Assembly: GCF_003992595.1 (NCBI RefSeq) | Contig: NZ_RZNA01000003.1 | Span: 124,001 to 188,000, forward strand | Source: Flagellimonas oceanensis | Lineage (GTDB): Bacteria; Bacteroidota; Bacteroidia; Flavobacteriales; Flavobacteriaceae | Length of the DNA: 64,000 bases | Direction of reading: 5' to 3' | Shown here: in pieces, positions 17,107 to 25,921 of the stretch | How the letters are laid out: each line of letters starts with the position of its first letter | How positions within the stretch are numbered: the stretch's first letter is position 1 | Notes under the pieces: model-generated | The model's database searches: none | The model's input: the letters and a program-made list of their open reading frames with translations, nothing else | Told to the model about the DNA's origin: nothing | Program-made: the position numbers and the translations under genes

Positions 17107-17136
17107 GAGCCAACGTTATGTTAGGCTCTTTTTTTT
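17107..17136 (+). terminator. Rho-independent terminator after the 34-residue ORF
   Basis: GAGCC-AAC pairs with GTT-(A)-GGCTC with one bulged A and a 5-nt loop, followed by eight T at 17129-17136. It is too far from scoB (stop at 16843) to be its obvious terminator. Confidence 0.85.
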
Positions 17137-17171
17137 GCAATAGGACCGGGCAACCATATGCTTCAAAACTT

Positions 17172-17522
17172 TTATAAGTTCCCTAAATACAGGATATCCC
17201 ATTCGGCCTGCAATTTGTACGCAAAAGAATTCCCAAAGGCGGCATGAACCAAGAGCGAAATGGCATTTGCATTCAGCTTGGTTAAACTGTTGGTTCGGTA
17301 CACCACATCCCTAATTGTGGAAAAGCTCACATTTCCCTGTATGGCAATATTGGCAAAATCATTTTTGGAAGTGTTTCTTCGCAGTACTTTTGATAGTCTT
17401 TCGTTTATATGTTTTACGTAATCCTCTTCTTTGAAAATCAATTCACTCTTTAAAAACGGCCCAAGGCCTTTAATAGAACCCATATATAATCCGTGTTTAA
17501 AATAATTATATGTCGGGGTCAA
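17172..17522 (-). CDS. hypothetical protein, possible HTH-like fold
   Basis: Up to 116 residues. An in-frame ATG at 17483 would give 103 (MGSIKGLGPFLKSEL) and may be the true start. It is soluble and mostly helical. The segment NDFANIAIQGNVSFSTIRDVVY reads like a helix-turn-helix core, but I cannot assign a family. It is divergent from a decayed XRE/S24-type regulator, which fits a former regulator pair in an accessory islet. No promoter is certain. Confidence 0.5.
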   Translation of the reverse strand: MTPTYNYFKHGLYMGSIKGLGPFLKSELIFKEEDYVKHINERLSKVLRRNTSKNDFANIAIQGNVSFSTIRDVVYRTNSLTKLNANAISLLVHAAFGNSFAYKLQAEWDILYLGNL

Positions 17523-17624
17523 ATCCTATTTTCTATTTTTGGCTTGTAACCCAATTACAGAAAACTGAATGAATTGCTGCGTTGAGCGCATATTGCGTAA
17601 CAATATTACACAGTATAGAAATAG

Positions 17625-18324
17625 ATGTATATAATAAAGCAATTACGGGGAAAAAATAATATCAGCCAATCACAATTGGGCAAAGAAATTGGGGTCAGTT
17701 TACGCACCGTTCAGCTATAAGAGCGCAAGGATGCCAACATTCCTATAAAAAACCTTACCAAGATTGCAGAGTACTTTGGGCTTACCATTGCCGAGTTGTA
17801 CATGCACGAGGTCAACGATATGGGGGAGGCCTACACCAAGCGGCAACCTTTTACCAAGCACGGCAGTGTTTTTTTACCCATTGGAGTATGGGAAATACCT
17901 TGTAATGGCACCCTTGGTCATGGTTGAATGGCATCAAGAATATATAAAGTCTGCAGATGGATAGTCTAGTCAATTCCTTTCAAGGAGGGTTTATTATTGA
18001 TTTTTTGACGGATGAACCGCATCGCATATTCGATGTTTCCGGGGATTCCATGAACGACAATAGCGCAGCAGCCATTCCGAATTAGTCGTATGTCATCGGG
18101 TTGGAAATCAAAAAAGAATCTTTGACCCGGAACAAGGAAACCTTATGGAACCAATCCTATATATTGGTTTGTGCAGATCGGATTATCTGTAAACGACTTA
18201 CAGGGTATGACAAGAAAAAGAAGGCATTCTGTGCCACTTGAATGCATCCCCAGAATTTCAGGATTTTGAATTGTCTCTTGATGATGTGCTCCAAGTCTTC
18301 AAGATTGTGAAAAAGCAGCTTTGA
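17625..18324 (+). pseudogene. decayed XRE/S24-type transcriptional regulator
   Basis: Starting at ATG 17625, an HTH_XRE is readable (SQSQLGKEIGVSLRTVQL) and then TAA at 17718 replaces the Tyr of the usual QLYEKKDANIP. The frame continues (NLTKIAEYFGLTIAELYMH), shifts at the T7 run 17869-17875, shifts again near 17960, and reads FQGGFIIDFLTDEPHRIFDV with the S24-type SGDSMND. A TAG follows at 18083. Then come RNKETLWNQSYILVC and, after one more shift near 18230, FQDFELSLDDVLQVFKIVKK to TGA at 18322. The mixture of substitution stops and indels shows real decay, unlike dprA. Intact relatives are about 245-residue repressors common in Flavobacteriaceae. The 3' end overlaps convergent vsr by 26 nt. 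Confidence 0.8.
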
Positions 18325-18787
18325 CCTCATTGAGATGGGTCAGTACTTGTTCCAAGCATTCATCCAAATCCTTTTTCACCTCTGTTTCCCAAAAGCGGAA
18401 TACTTTGTATCCTTCTTCTTTTAATGCTTGATTTACCTCTCGATCCCGTTGGATGTTCCGTTCAATTTTGGGAATCCAGAACTCACGGTTGCTCTTTATC
18501 TTATGTCTACGCTCTTCCCAATTATGGCCGTGCCAGAATTCCCCATCGATGAATACGACGGTTTTGTACTTTTTTAATGCAATATCAGGCCTTCCTATGA
18601 GCTTTTTGTAATCGATGCGATATCTGTAGCCCGATTGCCATAGCGCTTTTCTGAAGGCAAGTTCTGGCTTGGTATTCTTGCCCCGGATCTTCCCCATGAT
18701 TTTCGAACGCTCTGGAGTTGTATAAAAACCCGATTCCTCATTGAAACGAGGTACTTTGATGCGCTCTTTTGGGTATTCTTTGGGCAT
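18299..18787 (-). CDS. vsr: very short patch repair endonuclease
   Basis: A 162-residue Vsr-type T:G mismatch nicking endonuclease. Family motifs are all present: TTPERSKIMGKIRGKNTKPE (Zn and DNA contacts), GRPDIALKKYKTVVFIDGEF with the catalytic Asp, FWHGHN, NREFWIPKIERNIQRD and YKVFRFWETEV. Vsr repairs T:G mismatches left by deamination of 5-methylcytosine and is normally next to a cytosine methyltransferase. None is in the window, so this is an orphan. It sits in the accessory islet next to a dead regulator. Confidence 0.93.
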   Translation of the reverse strand: MPKEYPKERIKVPRFNEESGFYTTPERSKIMGKIRGKNTKPELAFRKALWQSGYRYRIDYKKLIGRPDIALKKYKTVVFIDGEFWHGHNWEERRHKIKSNREFWIPKIERNIQRDREVNQALKEEGYKVFRFWETEVKKDLDECLEQVLTHLNEVKAAFSQS

Positions 18788-18803
18788 ATACCGTTAAGAT
18801 AAC

Positions 18804-18837
18804 AAAAAACCCAAACTCCTACTGGAATTTGGGTTTT
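18804..18837 (-). terminator. Rho-independent terminator after sdhB
   Basis: A perfect 10-bp stem AAAACCCAAA / TTTGGGTTTT with a 12-nt loop. On the minus strand the T run continues to six. It is 22 nt beyond the sdhB stop and closes sdhCAB. Confidence 0.9.
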
Positions 18838-18858
18838 GTATATGAAAATGTGATGTGT

Positions 18859-19605
18859 TTATCCCTTTAATGTAGCGGATAAGTACTCACGGTTCATTCT
18901 GGCAATGTTGGTCAAGGAAATACCTTTGGGGCACTCCACTTCACAAGCACCTGTGTTGGTACAGTTACCAAAACCTTCCAAATCCATTTGGCGGACCATG
19001 TTTTGTACACGCTCGGTAGCTTCCACTTGCCCTTGTGGCAACAAGGCAAATTGAGATACCTTGGCCGAAGTGAACAGCATGGCACTTGCATTTTTACAAG
19101 CAGCCACACAGGCACCACAGCCAATACAGGTGGCGGCATCCATCGCTTCATCCGCATCATATTTGTTGATTGGAATGGTGTTGGCATCAATCGTGTTACC
19201 GGAGGTGTTTACGGAAATGTACCCTCCAGCTTGTTGAATACGGTCAAAAGCGCTACGGTCCACGATCAAATCCTTGATCACGGGAAATGCTTTGGCACGG
19301 AAAGGCTCAATCACGATGGTATCGCCATCGTTGAACTTGCGCATGTGCAATTGGCATGTAGTCACCAATCTATCCGGTCCATGGGGCTCTCCGTTGATCT
19401 GCAAGGAACAGGTACCACAGATACCTTCCCTACAATCGTGGTCAAATTCCACGGGTTCTTCTCCTTTGGAGATCAAGTCTTCATTCAAGATATCCAACAT
19501 CTCCAAGAACGACATATCACCTTCTACACCGTCTAGGGTATAATCAACTATTTTTCCTGGTGTGGATGCGTCCTTTTGACGCCATATTTTCAGATATAAT
19601 TTCAT
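18859..19605 (-). CDS. sdhB: succinate dehydrogenase iron-sulfur subunit
   Basis: 248 residues carrying the three clusters of succinate:quinone oxidoreductase. The [2Fe-2S] Cys are in CREGICGTC and VTTCQLHM (about 60-85). The [4Fe-4S] site is [14 protein letters not shown] (about 160). The third cluster uses [14 protein letters not shown] near 215. It passes electrons from SdhA FAD to the membrane quinone site. Its ATG is 6 nt after the sdhA stop. The family variant is the Bacteroidota/epsilon fumarate-reductase-like type B enzyme. Confidence 0.97.
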   Translation of the reverse strand: MKLYLKIWRQKDASTPGKIVDYTLDGVEGDMSFLEMLDILNEDLISKGEEPVEFDHDCREGICGTCSLQINGEPHGPDRLVTTCQLHMRKFNDGDTIVIEPFRAKAFPVIKDLIVDRSAFDRIQQAGGYISVNTSGNTIDANTIPINKYDADEAMDAATCIGCGACVAACKNASAMLFTSAKVSQFALLPQGQVEATERVQNMVRQMDLEGFGNCTNTGACEVECPKGISLTNIARMNREYLSATLKG

Positions 19606-19611
19606 AGCTTC

Positions 19612-21615
19612 TTATTTGTAGGATCGTGTCTTCAGTTCAATATTCTCGTACACCAAATCCTCTTTGTGCAATTCGGCATCTTTAGGCTCGCCTTTATATT
19701 CCCAAGCCGCCACATATTTAAAGTTTTCATCATCGCGGAGTGCCTCACCTTCTTCGGTTTGGTACTCTTCACGGAAGTGTCCTCCACAAGATTCATTTCT
19801 GTGCAATGCATCTTTGGCGAAAAGCTCGCCCAATTCCAAGAAATCGGCAACACGACCAGCTTTTTCCAACTCTTGATTTTTGGAATCGATGCTTCCGGGG
19901 ACTTTTACGTTCTCCCAGAAATCCTTTCTAAGTGCGGAAATTTCCTCGATGGCTTCTTTCAGCTCTTTTTCGTTACGGGCCATACCACATTTGTTCCACA
20001 TGATCTTGCCCAGTTTCTTGTGATAGTAGTCCACCGAATGGATTCCTGAACCATTGGTCAACTTCTCCATTCTTTCACGAACCTGTTGCTCGGCTTCCTC
20101 AAACTCCTTGGAATCCGTTGGAATGGCACCGGTTCTAATGTCATCGGACAAGTAATCACCGATTGTATACGGCAACACAAAATATCCATCGGCCAAACCT
20201 TGCATCAAAGCGGAAGCTCCCAACCGGTTGGCACCGTGGTCGCTGAAGTTGGCCTCTCCGGCAGAATAACATCCGGGGATGGTGGTCTGCAAGTTGTAAT
20301 CCACCCAAAGTCCGCCCATGGTGTAGTGAACCGCGGGATAGATCATCATTGGGGTTTTATACGGATTTTGATCTACGATTTTTTCATACATCTGGAAAAG
20401 GTTGCCATATTTGGCCTCGACAACTTCTTCTCCAAGTTTGGTAATGGTTGCTTTGTCCGGATTCTTGATACCGGAGGTCAAGGCTTTCTCTTTTCCATAA
20501 CGCTCAATGGCTGATGCGAAATCCAAGAACACGGCTTCACCGGTCTTGTTTACCCCAAACCCTGCATCACAACGTTCCTTGGCAGCTCTTGATGCAACAT
20601 CACGGGGCACAAGGTTACCAAAAGCGGGATACCTTCTTTCCAAATAGTAATCGCGATCTTCTTCGGCCAGTTCCGTTGGCTTTAGTTTGCCTTCACGTAT
20701 GGCAATGGCATCTTCTTTTTTAGCGGGCACCCAAATACGTCCATCGTTTCTAAGCGACTCGGACATCAATGTCAATTTGGATTGATGGTCTCCCGAAACG
20801 GGAATACAGGTCGGGTGGATTTGTGTAAAACAGGGATTGGCGAAGAAAGCTCCCTTACGGTGTGCCCTCCAAGCGGCCATTACGTTACTTCCCATGGCGT
20901 TGGTCGATAGGAAGAATACGTTTCCATAACCTCCTGTTGCCAAAACCACGGCGTGAGCGCTGTGTCTTTGAATCTCTCCGCTTACCAGATCTCTGGCAAT
21001 GATCCCTCGTGCTTTACCATCCACCAAGACCAAATCCATCATTTCGTGACGGTTGTACGCTTGTATCTTACCTCGGTTGATTTGACGGTTCATCGCTGAA
21101 TAGGCCCCAAGCAACAACTGCTGTCCTGTTTGTCCTTTTGCATAAAAGGTTCTGGATACCAATACACCTCCAAAAGAACGGTTGTCCAACATACCTCCGT
21201 ACTCGCGTGCAAAGGGCACCCCTTGCGCCACACATTGGTCGATGATGTTCCCCGATACTTCTGCCAAACGGTAAACGTTGGCCTCACGGGATCGGTAATC
21301 GCCACCTTTTATGGTATCGTAGAAAAGGCGGTAGTTACTATCGCCATCCCCTTGATAGTTTTTTGCTGCATTGATACCTCCTTGGGCAGCAATGGAGTGC
21401 GCCCTACGCGGAGAATCTTGATAACAGAATGTTTTTACATTGTAACCCAACTCGGCCAAAGTAGCTGCAGCGGCACCACCTGCAAGTCCTGTGCCTACAA
21501 CGATGATGTCGATGTTCCTTTTGTTGGCAGGGTTAACCAGATTGATGTCGTTTTTATGCTTGGTCCATTTGTCGGCCAACGGCCCAGATGGAATTTTAGA
21601 GTCCAATATGCCCAT
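19612..21615 (-). CDS. sdhA: succinate dehydrogenase flavoprotein subunit
   Basis: 667 residues. FAD-binding Rossmann motif [19 protein letters not shown] (about 36), the covalent-FAD His in [14 protein letters not shown], the substrate region HPTCIPVSG and the capping-domain Arg in GGHFREEY. It oxidises succinate to fumarate in the TCA cycle on the cytoplasmic face of the inner membrane. It starts 2 nt after the sdhC stop, which makes a tight sdhC-A-B operon. Confidence 0.97.
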   Translation of the reverse strand: MGILDSKIPSGPLADKWTKHKNDINLVNPANKRNIDIIVVGTGLAGGAAAATLAELGYNVKTFCYQDSPRRAHSIAAQGGINAAKNYQGDGDSNYRLFYDTIKGGDYRSREANVYRLAEVSGNIIDQCVAQGVPFAREYGGMLDNRSFGGVLVSRTFYAKGQTGQQLLLGAYSAMNRQINRGKIQAYNRHEMMDLVLVDGKARGIIARDLVSGEIQRHSAHAVVLATGGYGNVFFLSTNAMGSNVMAAWRAHRKGAFFANPCFTQIHPTCIPVSGDHQSKLTLMSESLRNDGRIWVPAKKEDAIAIREGKLKPTELAEEDRDYYLERRYPAFGNLVPRDVASRAAKERCDAGFGVNKTGEAVFLDFASAIERYGKEKALTSGIKNPDKATITKLGEEVVEAKYGNLFQMYEKIVDQNPYKTPMMIYPAVHYTMGGLWVDYNLQTTIPGCYSAGEANFSDHGANRLGASALMQGLADGYFVLPYTIGDYLSDDIRTGAIPTDSKEFEEAEQQVRERMEKLTNGSGIHSVDYYHKKLGKIMWNKCGMARNEKELKEAIEEISALRKDFWENVKVPGSIDSKNQELEKAGRVADFLELGELFAKDALHRNESCGGHFREEYQTEEGEALRDDENFKYVAAWEYKGEPKDAELHKEDLVYENIELKTRSYK

Positions 21616-21617
21616 GC

Positions 21618-22283
21618 TTACTGTGTTATTGGGTTAAGGTGGTGGTATATGGCGATAAATGCAAATGCCAAGGGTACCACTACCGCAAATATTTTAGCAA
21701 ATTTTTTGAATCCAGCGGTGTACTTGTTGTTAGCACCCATGGATTGGAAAGAGGAGGCAAAGCCATGCCACAAGTGCAAGCTTAACAAAACAAAGGAAAC
21801 CACGTAGAGAACAGTTCTCCAAATGGGTTCGAATTTCTCGACCGTTTCGTGGTAATAGCGTGTTGGGTCCACTGGATTGGCCTCAACATATTTATAGGCC
21901 ATTTCGTGTATCCAGAAATCGTAGAAGTGCAATCCCAAGAAAGCAAGGATGACCAGACCTGAGTAGATCATGTTTCTGGAGACCCACGGTGCATTTGCAC
22001 CGCCATTGTACTTGACATAACCTATATCCCTAGCTTTGTTGTTCTGGATTTCCAAAACAAAGCCCATTACAAAGTGTACGATGACACCAGCGATTAGAAT
22101 TGGCTGCATCAAGAACTGGACTATAGGGTTATAGCCCATAAAATGGGATGCTTCATTAAAAAAATCTGGAGAAAATACCGAGGCCAAATTAATGGTTACG
22201 TGAAGAATCAAAAATGTGACCAAAAAAAGACCCGACAGGGCCATGACATATTTTCGGGCCAACGAAGATTTTATCAAACTCAT
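21618..22283 (-). CDS. sdhC: succinate dehydrogenase cytochrome b subunit (single five-helix type B anchor)
   Basis: 221 residues with about five membrane helices ([20 protein letters not shown] at the start). Conserved His in LHVTIN, HFVMGF, LHFYDFW and LHLWHGF are the likely axial ligands of two hemes b, as in Bacillus and Wolinella type B enzymes, which lack a separate SdhD. It anchors SdhAB and reduces menaquinone. It is first in the operon behind a full-consensus promoter. Confidence 0.95.
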   Translation of the reverse strand: MSLIKSSLARKYVMALSGLFLVTFLILHVTINLASVFSPDFFNEASHFMGYNPIVQFLMQPILIAGVIVHFVMGFVLEIQNNKARDIGYVKYNGGANAPWVSRNMIYSGLVILAFLGLHFYDFWIHEMAYKYVEANPVDPTRYYHETVEKFEPIWRTVLYVVSFVLLSLHLWHGFASSFQSMGANNKYTAGFKKFAKIFAVVVPLAFAFIAIYHHLNPITQ

Positions 22284-22301
22284 TAGAAGTTAGTTTTTAC
22301 A

Positions 22302-22332
22302 CAAATTTACGGCACGGATGAGTTTTTAACAA
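22302..22332 (-). promoter_or_regulatory. promoter of sdhCAB
   Basis: On the minus strand TTG (22332-22330), 20 nt, then TAAATTTG (22309-22302), an exact TAnnTTTG -7 box, 18 nt before the sdhC ATG at 22283. Confidence 0.75.
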
Positions 22333-22456
22333 GCTTTCAACATTGTAAACACGGTTATTTAGACTCATTTTAAGCTACCGGGATTTAATCCTTCAGGATT
22401 TGATTTTGGGAATTTTAACCGATATTACCGTTGATTTTCAAACCAATCCCAAAAAC

Positions 22457-23347
22457 ATGGATGTTGCCATTCTTTCTGTAAGCCTTAATGTGTATTCCAC
22501 CTCTAGGATTGCCGAGGAATTTGAAAGGGCAGGTCATTATGTGGAGCATATCGATCATACCAAATGCTCGGTACAATTGGGTGGGGACAAACCACAGATC
22601 TTTTATGGAACCGAGAACATCACCGATGAGTTTGATGCCGTTGTTCCAAGAATCGGCACCACGGTTACCAGGCACGGGGCAGCCATTGTGAAGCAGTTCG
22701 AGATGAACCATATTTTCAGTACGGCGAAGTCGTTGGGCATCATTCGGGCCAGAAATAAGGTCTCTACATTGCAAATGATGTTCAAAAAGGGTATCTCCGT
22801 TCCAAAAACGGTGTTCTCCATCAACCCGAACAATGTTGAAGATCAGATAGAGCTTTTGGGAGGAGCTCCTGTGATCATTAAACTACAGGAGGGCACCCAA
22901 GGCAAAGGGGTTATTTTGGCGGAAAGCAAAAAGTCGGCAAAATCCGTCATAGACACCTTATATAATATGAATACCAGCATTTTACTGCAGGAATATATTG
23001 AAGAGGCGAATGGAGAAGATCTTAGAATCATTGTTGTGGACAATAAAATCGTGGCCAGTATGAAGCGGACAAGTGGCCTTGATGATTTTAGGTCCAATGT
23101 GCACCGCGGTGCGGAAACCCAAAAGGTGCAATTGACCCCACGGGAAAAATTCATGGCCATCAATGCGACCAAGCATTTGGGACTTGGTGTGGCCGGGGTG
23201 GATTTGATTCGTTCCAAAAATGGTCCTTTGCTGATTGAGGTGAACGCTTCTCCGGGACTTAAAGGTATTGAGGCGGCCACTGGCGTGAACGTCGCCAAAA
23301 GTATCGTTCAGTTTGTGGAAAAAAATGGACGAAGGAACAGGAAATAG
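22457..23347 (+). CDS. rimK: ATP-grasp alpha-L-glutamate ligase, RimK family
   Basis: 296 residues from ATG 22457, preferred over a TTG at 22400 because MDVAILSVSLNVYSTSRI is the family start. The ATP-grasp core includes APVIIKLQEGTQGKGVILAE, LLQEYIEEANGEDLRI and the Mg-binding GPLLIEVNASPGLKG. RimK adds glutamate residues to the C-terminus of ribosomal protein S6 in E. coli; the substrate here is not proven. It is single-gene and divergent from sdhCAB. Confidence 0.88.
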   Translation: MDVAILSVSLNVYSTSRIAEEFERAGHYVEHIDHTKCSVQLGGDKPQIFYGTENITDEFDAVVPRIGTTVTRHGAAIVKQFEMNHIFSTAKSLGIIRARNKVSTLQMMFKKGISVPKTVFSINPNNVEDQIELLGGAPVIIKLQEGTQGKGVILAESKKSAKSVIDTLYNMNTSILLQEYIEEANGEDLRIIVVDNKIVASMKRTSGLDDFRSNVHRGAETQKVQLTPREKFMAINATKHLGLGVAGVDLIRSKNGPLLIEVNASPGLKGIEAATGVNVAKSIVQFVEKNGRRNRK

Positions 23348-23375
23348 GTTAAACAGGTCGTGTTAGGCAGAGAGG

Positions 23376-23792
23376 TCAATTTTTTTCATTGATTTTGGCC
23401 AAACTCCATTTAATGGCGTTTTCAAGATTGGAGAACTGTCTGATTTTATTTCTAAAGAACATCCGCTCCAAAACCACGATCGCCAATCCACTATTGTCGT
23501 AAGCTACAATGGAATAAAACTCCAACTGATGCCGATGTTTGTGAAATTTCAACCAATCTGTGGGCACCACGGAATAGTTGTGGATGCGATTGCTGATGTA
23601 TGCAATGGGTTCGTCCCGACCGAACACTTCGTAGGCAACATCTATTATTTTTTCGGCAATGGTCCAATTAAAAATCTCCCCTTCGTTCATTTCTGAAGTA
23701 ACGAGGCCATCGAAAAAGTGGAACATTCCAAATTCGTATTCCCGTATCTCTCTAATCTGTTTAAAAAACTCTAAATCTCGAACGCGCTGCAT
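23376..23792 (-). CDS. conserved hypothetical protein, SpoIIAA/STAS-like
   Basis: 138 residues, soluble. The order is two N-terminal helices, a beta strand with a charged turn, IIDVAYEVFGRDEPIAYIS, then SVVPTDWLKFHKHRHQLEFY and a strand AIVVLERMFF. This alternation resembles the small SpoIIAA-like (STAS) proteins found in Flavobacteria, but the assignment is by look only. It is convergent with rimK (28-nt gap), with no partner gene. Confidence 0.55.
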   Translation of the reverse strand: MQRVRDLEFFKQIREIREYEFGMFHFFDGLVTSEMNEGEIFNWTIAEKIIDVAYEVFGRDEPIAYISNRIHNYSVVPTDWLKFHKHRHQLEFYSIVAYDNSGLAIVVLERMFFRNKIRQFSNLENAIKWSLAKINEKN

Positions 23793-23877
23793 GTCTTCTA
23801 TCTGTTTGATGAATCAATTGTATCCATCAAAAGTGGCGGCAAGAGTTCGTTCCAGTTGAGGCTGTTTTAATAACTGA

Positions 23878-24267
23878 TTATTTCTCCATGTTCTTTAATT
23901 GGATACCAAGCGCTTTGGTGGATAGCTGCACTTCCAAAAGGGAGAGTACCAAGGAGATCATCAAAAAAACAAGGCTAACACCAAAAATGACATTGGCCCA
24001 AACACGCATTTCCACATAGATCAGGAACATGGTCACGGCCGCGAGCAAAAAACTGATAATGGCCGAAGCCTGCATATTTTTGATGATGCCCAAGCGAGTC
24101 CGCAATTGGTTGATTTGTTCCTTTAAAGGTTGGGCAGAAGTTTCCTCGAATTGTTTATGCAATTGCCGAATCAATGCGGCAATGGCCAAATACCGGGCGT
24201 TATAGGCCAACATGGTCAAGGAAATAGCAGGAAAAAGAAGTGCCGGGATGCTTAAGTTGAGCTGCAT
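23878..24267 (-). CDS. DUF2721 family membrane protein
   Basis: 129 residues with three hydrophobic helices: the N-terminal LSIPALLFPAISLTMLAYNA, then after a charged coiled segment (about 35-65) SAIISFLLAAVTMFLIYV and VIFGVSLVFLMISLVLSLLE. The arrangement and the early P-FPAISL motif match DUF2721. Function unknown. It is divergent from pepP. Confidence 0.75.
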   Translation of the reverse strand: MQLNLSIPALLFPAISLTMLAYNARYLAIAALIRQLHKQFEETSAQPLKEQINQLRTRLGIIKNMQASAIISFLLAAVTMFLIYVEMRVWANVIFGVSLVFLMISLVLSLLEVQLSTKALGIQLKNMEK

Positions 24268-24295
24268 TTTTTCAATTTGATATGGAAGGTAAGAA

Positions 24296-24327
24296 TTTGT
24301 CTTCGGTAACGCAATTACCTACATTTG
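24296..24327 (+). promoter_or_regulatory. promoter of pepP
   Basis: TTTG (24296-24299), 20 nt, TACATTTG (24320-24327): a full match to the Bacteroidota promoter at ideal spacing, 19 nt upstream of the pepP ATG. Confidence 0.8.
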
Positions 24328-24346
24328 AACAAATCAAATTATACTT

Positions 24347-25639
24347 ATGAAATACGCTCAAATAGACAGCAATCTTTTTGTTAAAAACCGCAAAAAATTC
24401 ATGGCTCAGATGAGACCAAAAAGTATAGCGGTTTTCAATTCCAACGATATATACCCCATAGGCGCTGATAGTACCTTGCCTTTTGAACAGGACCGAGACA
24501 TTTTTTATTTGAGTGGGGCCGACCAGGAGGAAACCATTTTATTGTTGTTCCCAGATGCCATGGATCCAAAACACAGGGAAATTCTATTTGTGAGGGAAAC
24601 CAACGATCATATTGCCGTTTGGGAAGGAGCAAAGCTTACCAAGGAAAAGGCGACGGAAGTATCGGGTATAGAAACGGTGTATTGGCTTACCGATTTCGAT
24701 AAGATCTTTTTTGATTTGATGACCGAAGCGGATACGATTTACTTCAACACCAACGAACATTACCGTCAAGCTGTGGAAACACAGACCCGAGAAGCTCGAT
24801 TCATTGAAAAGTGCAAAAAGGAGTATCCAGCACACCAATGTGCCAAGAGCAATCCTATTTTGCAGAACATCCGAGGAGTAAAGGAACCCGAGGAAATCGA
24901 GTTGATGCAGAAGGCCTGCGATATTACCGAAAAAGGGTTTAGAAGAATATTGGAGTTCGTGAAACCTGGTGTTTGGGAGCACGAAATTGAGGCGGAATTT
25001 CTGCACGAGTTTATCCGTAATCGTTCCAGAGGCTTTGCGTATTCTCCCATAATTGCAGCGGGGAACAATGCCAACGTACTTCATTACTTGGAAAACAATC
25101 AAGAAGTGAAGGACGGAAGTATGATATTGTTGGATTTGGCGGCGGAGTACGCCAACTATTCCAGTGATATGACCCGTACCATCCCTGCTAACGGAAGATT
25201 TACCGATAGACAGAAACAGGTTTACAGCGCGGTACTTCGCGTAAAAGACGAGGCGACAAAGATGTTGGTTCCCGGAACCATTTGGGCAGAGTTCCATAAA
25301 GAAGTGGGCAAATTGATGACTTCCGAGTTGATAGGGCTGGGCTTATTGGACAAAGCCGATGTGCAAAATGAAAACCCAGATTGGCCAGCGTACAAAAAAT
25401 TCTTTATGCACGGAACCAGTCATCATATAGGATTGAACACCCACGATTATGGCGAATTGAAGAAACCGATGAAAGCCAATATGGTATTTACCGTGGAGCC
25501 TGGCATATATATTCCAGCTGAAGGAATGGGCATCCGTTTGGAAGATGATGTGGTCATCCAAGAAAAAGGGGAGCCCTTCAATTTGATGCGAAACATCCCT
25601 ATTGAGATAGAAGAGATAGAGGAATTGATGAACAAGTAA
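24347..25639 (+). CDS. pepP: Xaa-Pro aminopeptidase (aminopeptidase P)
   Basis: A 430-residue M24B metallopeptidase that removes N-terminal residues before proline. The N-terminal creatinase-like domain (1-170, FYLSGADQEETILLLFP) is followed by the pita-bread domain. Metal ligands: LLDLAAEYANYSSDMTRT (two Asp), MHGTSHHIGLNTHD (His), TVEPGIYI (Glu) and RLEDDVVI (Glu). Length and motifs are complete. No signal peptide, so it is cytoplasmic. Confidence 0.95.
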   Translation: MKYAQIDSNLFVKNRKKFMAQMRPKSIAVFNSNDIYPIGADSTLPFEQDRDIFYLSGADQEETILLLFPDAMDPKHREILFVRETNDHIAVWEGAKLTKEKATEVSGIETVYWLTDFDKIFFDLMTEADTIYFNTNEHYRQAVETQTREARFIEKCKKEYPAHQCAKSNPILQNIRGVKEPEEIELMQKACDITEKGFRRILEFVKPGVWEHEIEAEFLHEFIRNRSRGFAYSPIIAAGNNANVLHYLENNQEVKDGSMILLDLAAEYANYSSDMTRTIPANGRFTDRQKQVYSAVLRVKDEATKMLVPGTIWAEFHKEVGKLMTSELIGLGLLDKADVQNENPDWPAYKKFFMHGTSHHIGLNTHDYGELKKPMKANMVFTVEPGIYIPAEGMGIRLEDDVVIQEKGEPFNLMRNIPIEIEEIEELMNK

Positions 25640-25641
25640 AT

Positions 25642-25667
25642 TGTCATATCGAGTGCAGTGGAGATAT
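25642..25667 (+). repeat. short dispersed REP-like repeat (copy 3)
   Basis: TGTCATATCGAGTGCAGTGG then AGATAT, two substitutions away from the copy at 11295. It lies directly after the pepP stop. Confidence 0.7.
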
Positions 25668-25708
25668 ACTGTTTCCTGCTTTACTCATCACGATAAAAAC
25701 GGAACCAT

Positions 25709-25882
25709 ATGAATCTAATTTGGTTGATTCAACAATCAAACATTGAAAAAAAGATGGAGGAAGCTCCCGATAGCGCCTACGAAATTGGTGTGGTCATCGG
25801 GAGTTATCTCCCTTTTGTGGTATTAGCGGGTATCGCCTACGCCATATATCACTACAATAAAAAAAAGCGGGGCTCGGAATAA
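25709..25882 (+). CDS. 57-residue single-pass membrane protein
   Basis: ATG at 25709 to TAA at 25880-25882. The polar N-terminal half (QQSNIEKKMEEAPDSAYEIG) precedes one membrane helix (VVIGSYLPFVVLAGIAYAIY) and a basic tail HYNKKKRGSE, indicating N-out, C-in topology. It is below usual annotation size. It lies 39 nt before the cyclase gene on the same strand and could be co-transcribed. No family recognised; codon use looks like real coding sequence. Confidence 0.65.
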   Translation: MNLIWLIQQSNIEKKMEEAPDSAYEIGVVIGSYLPFVVLAGIAYAIYHYNKKKRGSE

Positions 25883-25921
25883 ACCTGACAGCGCCTCAAT
25901 CATTCATCAATCAAAAATCAA

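Noticed and set aside
17172..18787. Active prophage or complete restriction-modification system
   Set aside because: No integrase, structural phage gene, methyltransferase or restriction subunit other than Vsr is present.
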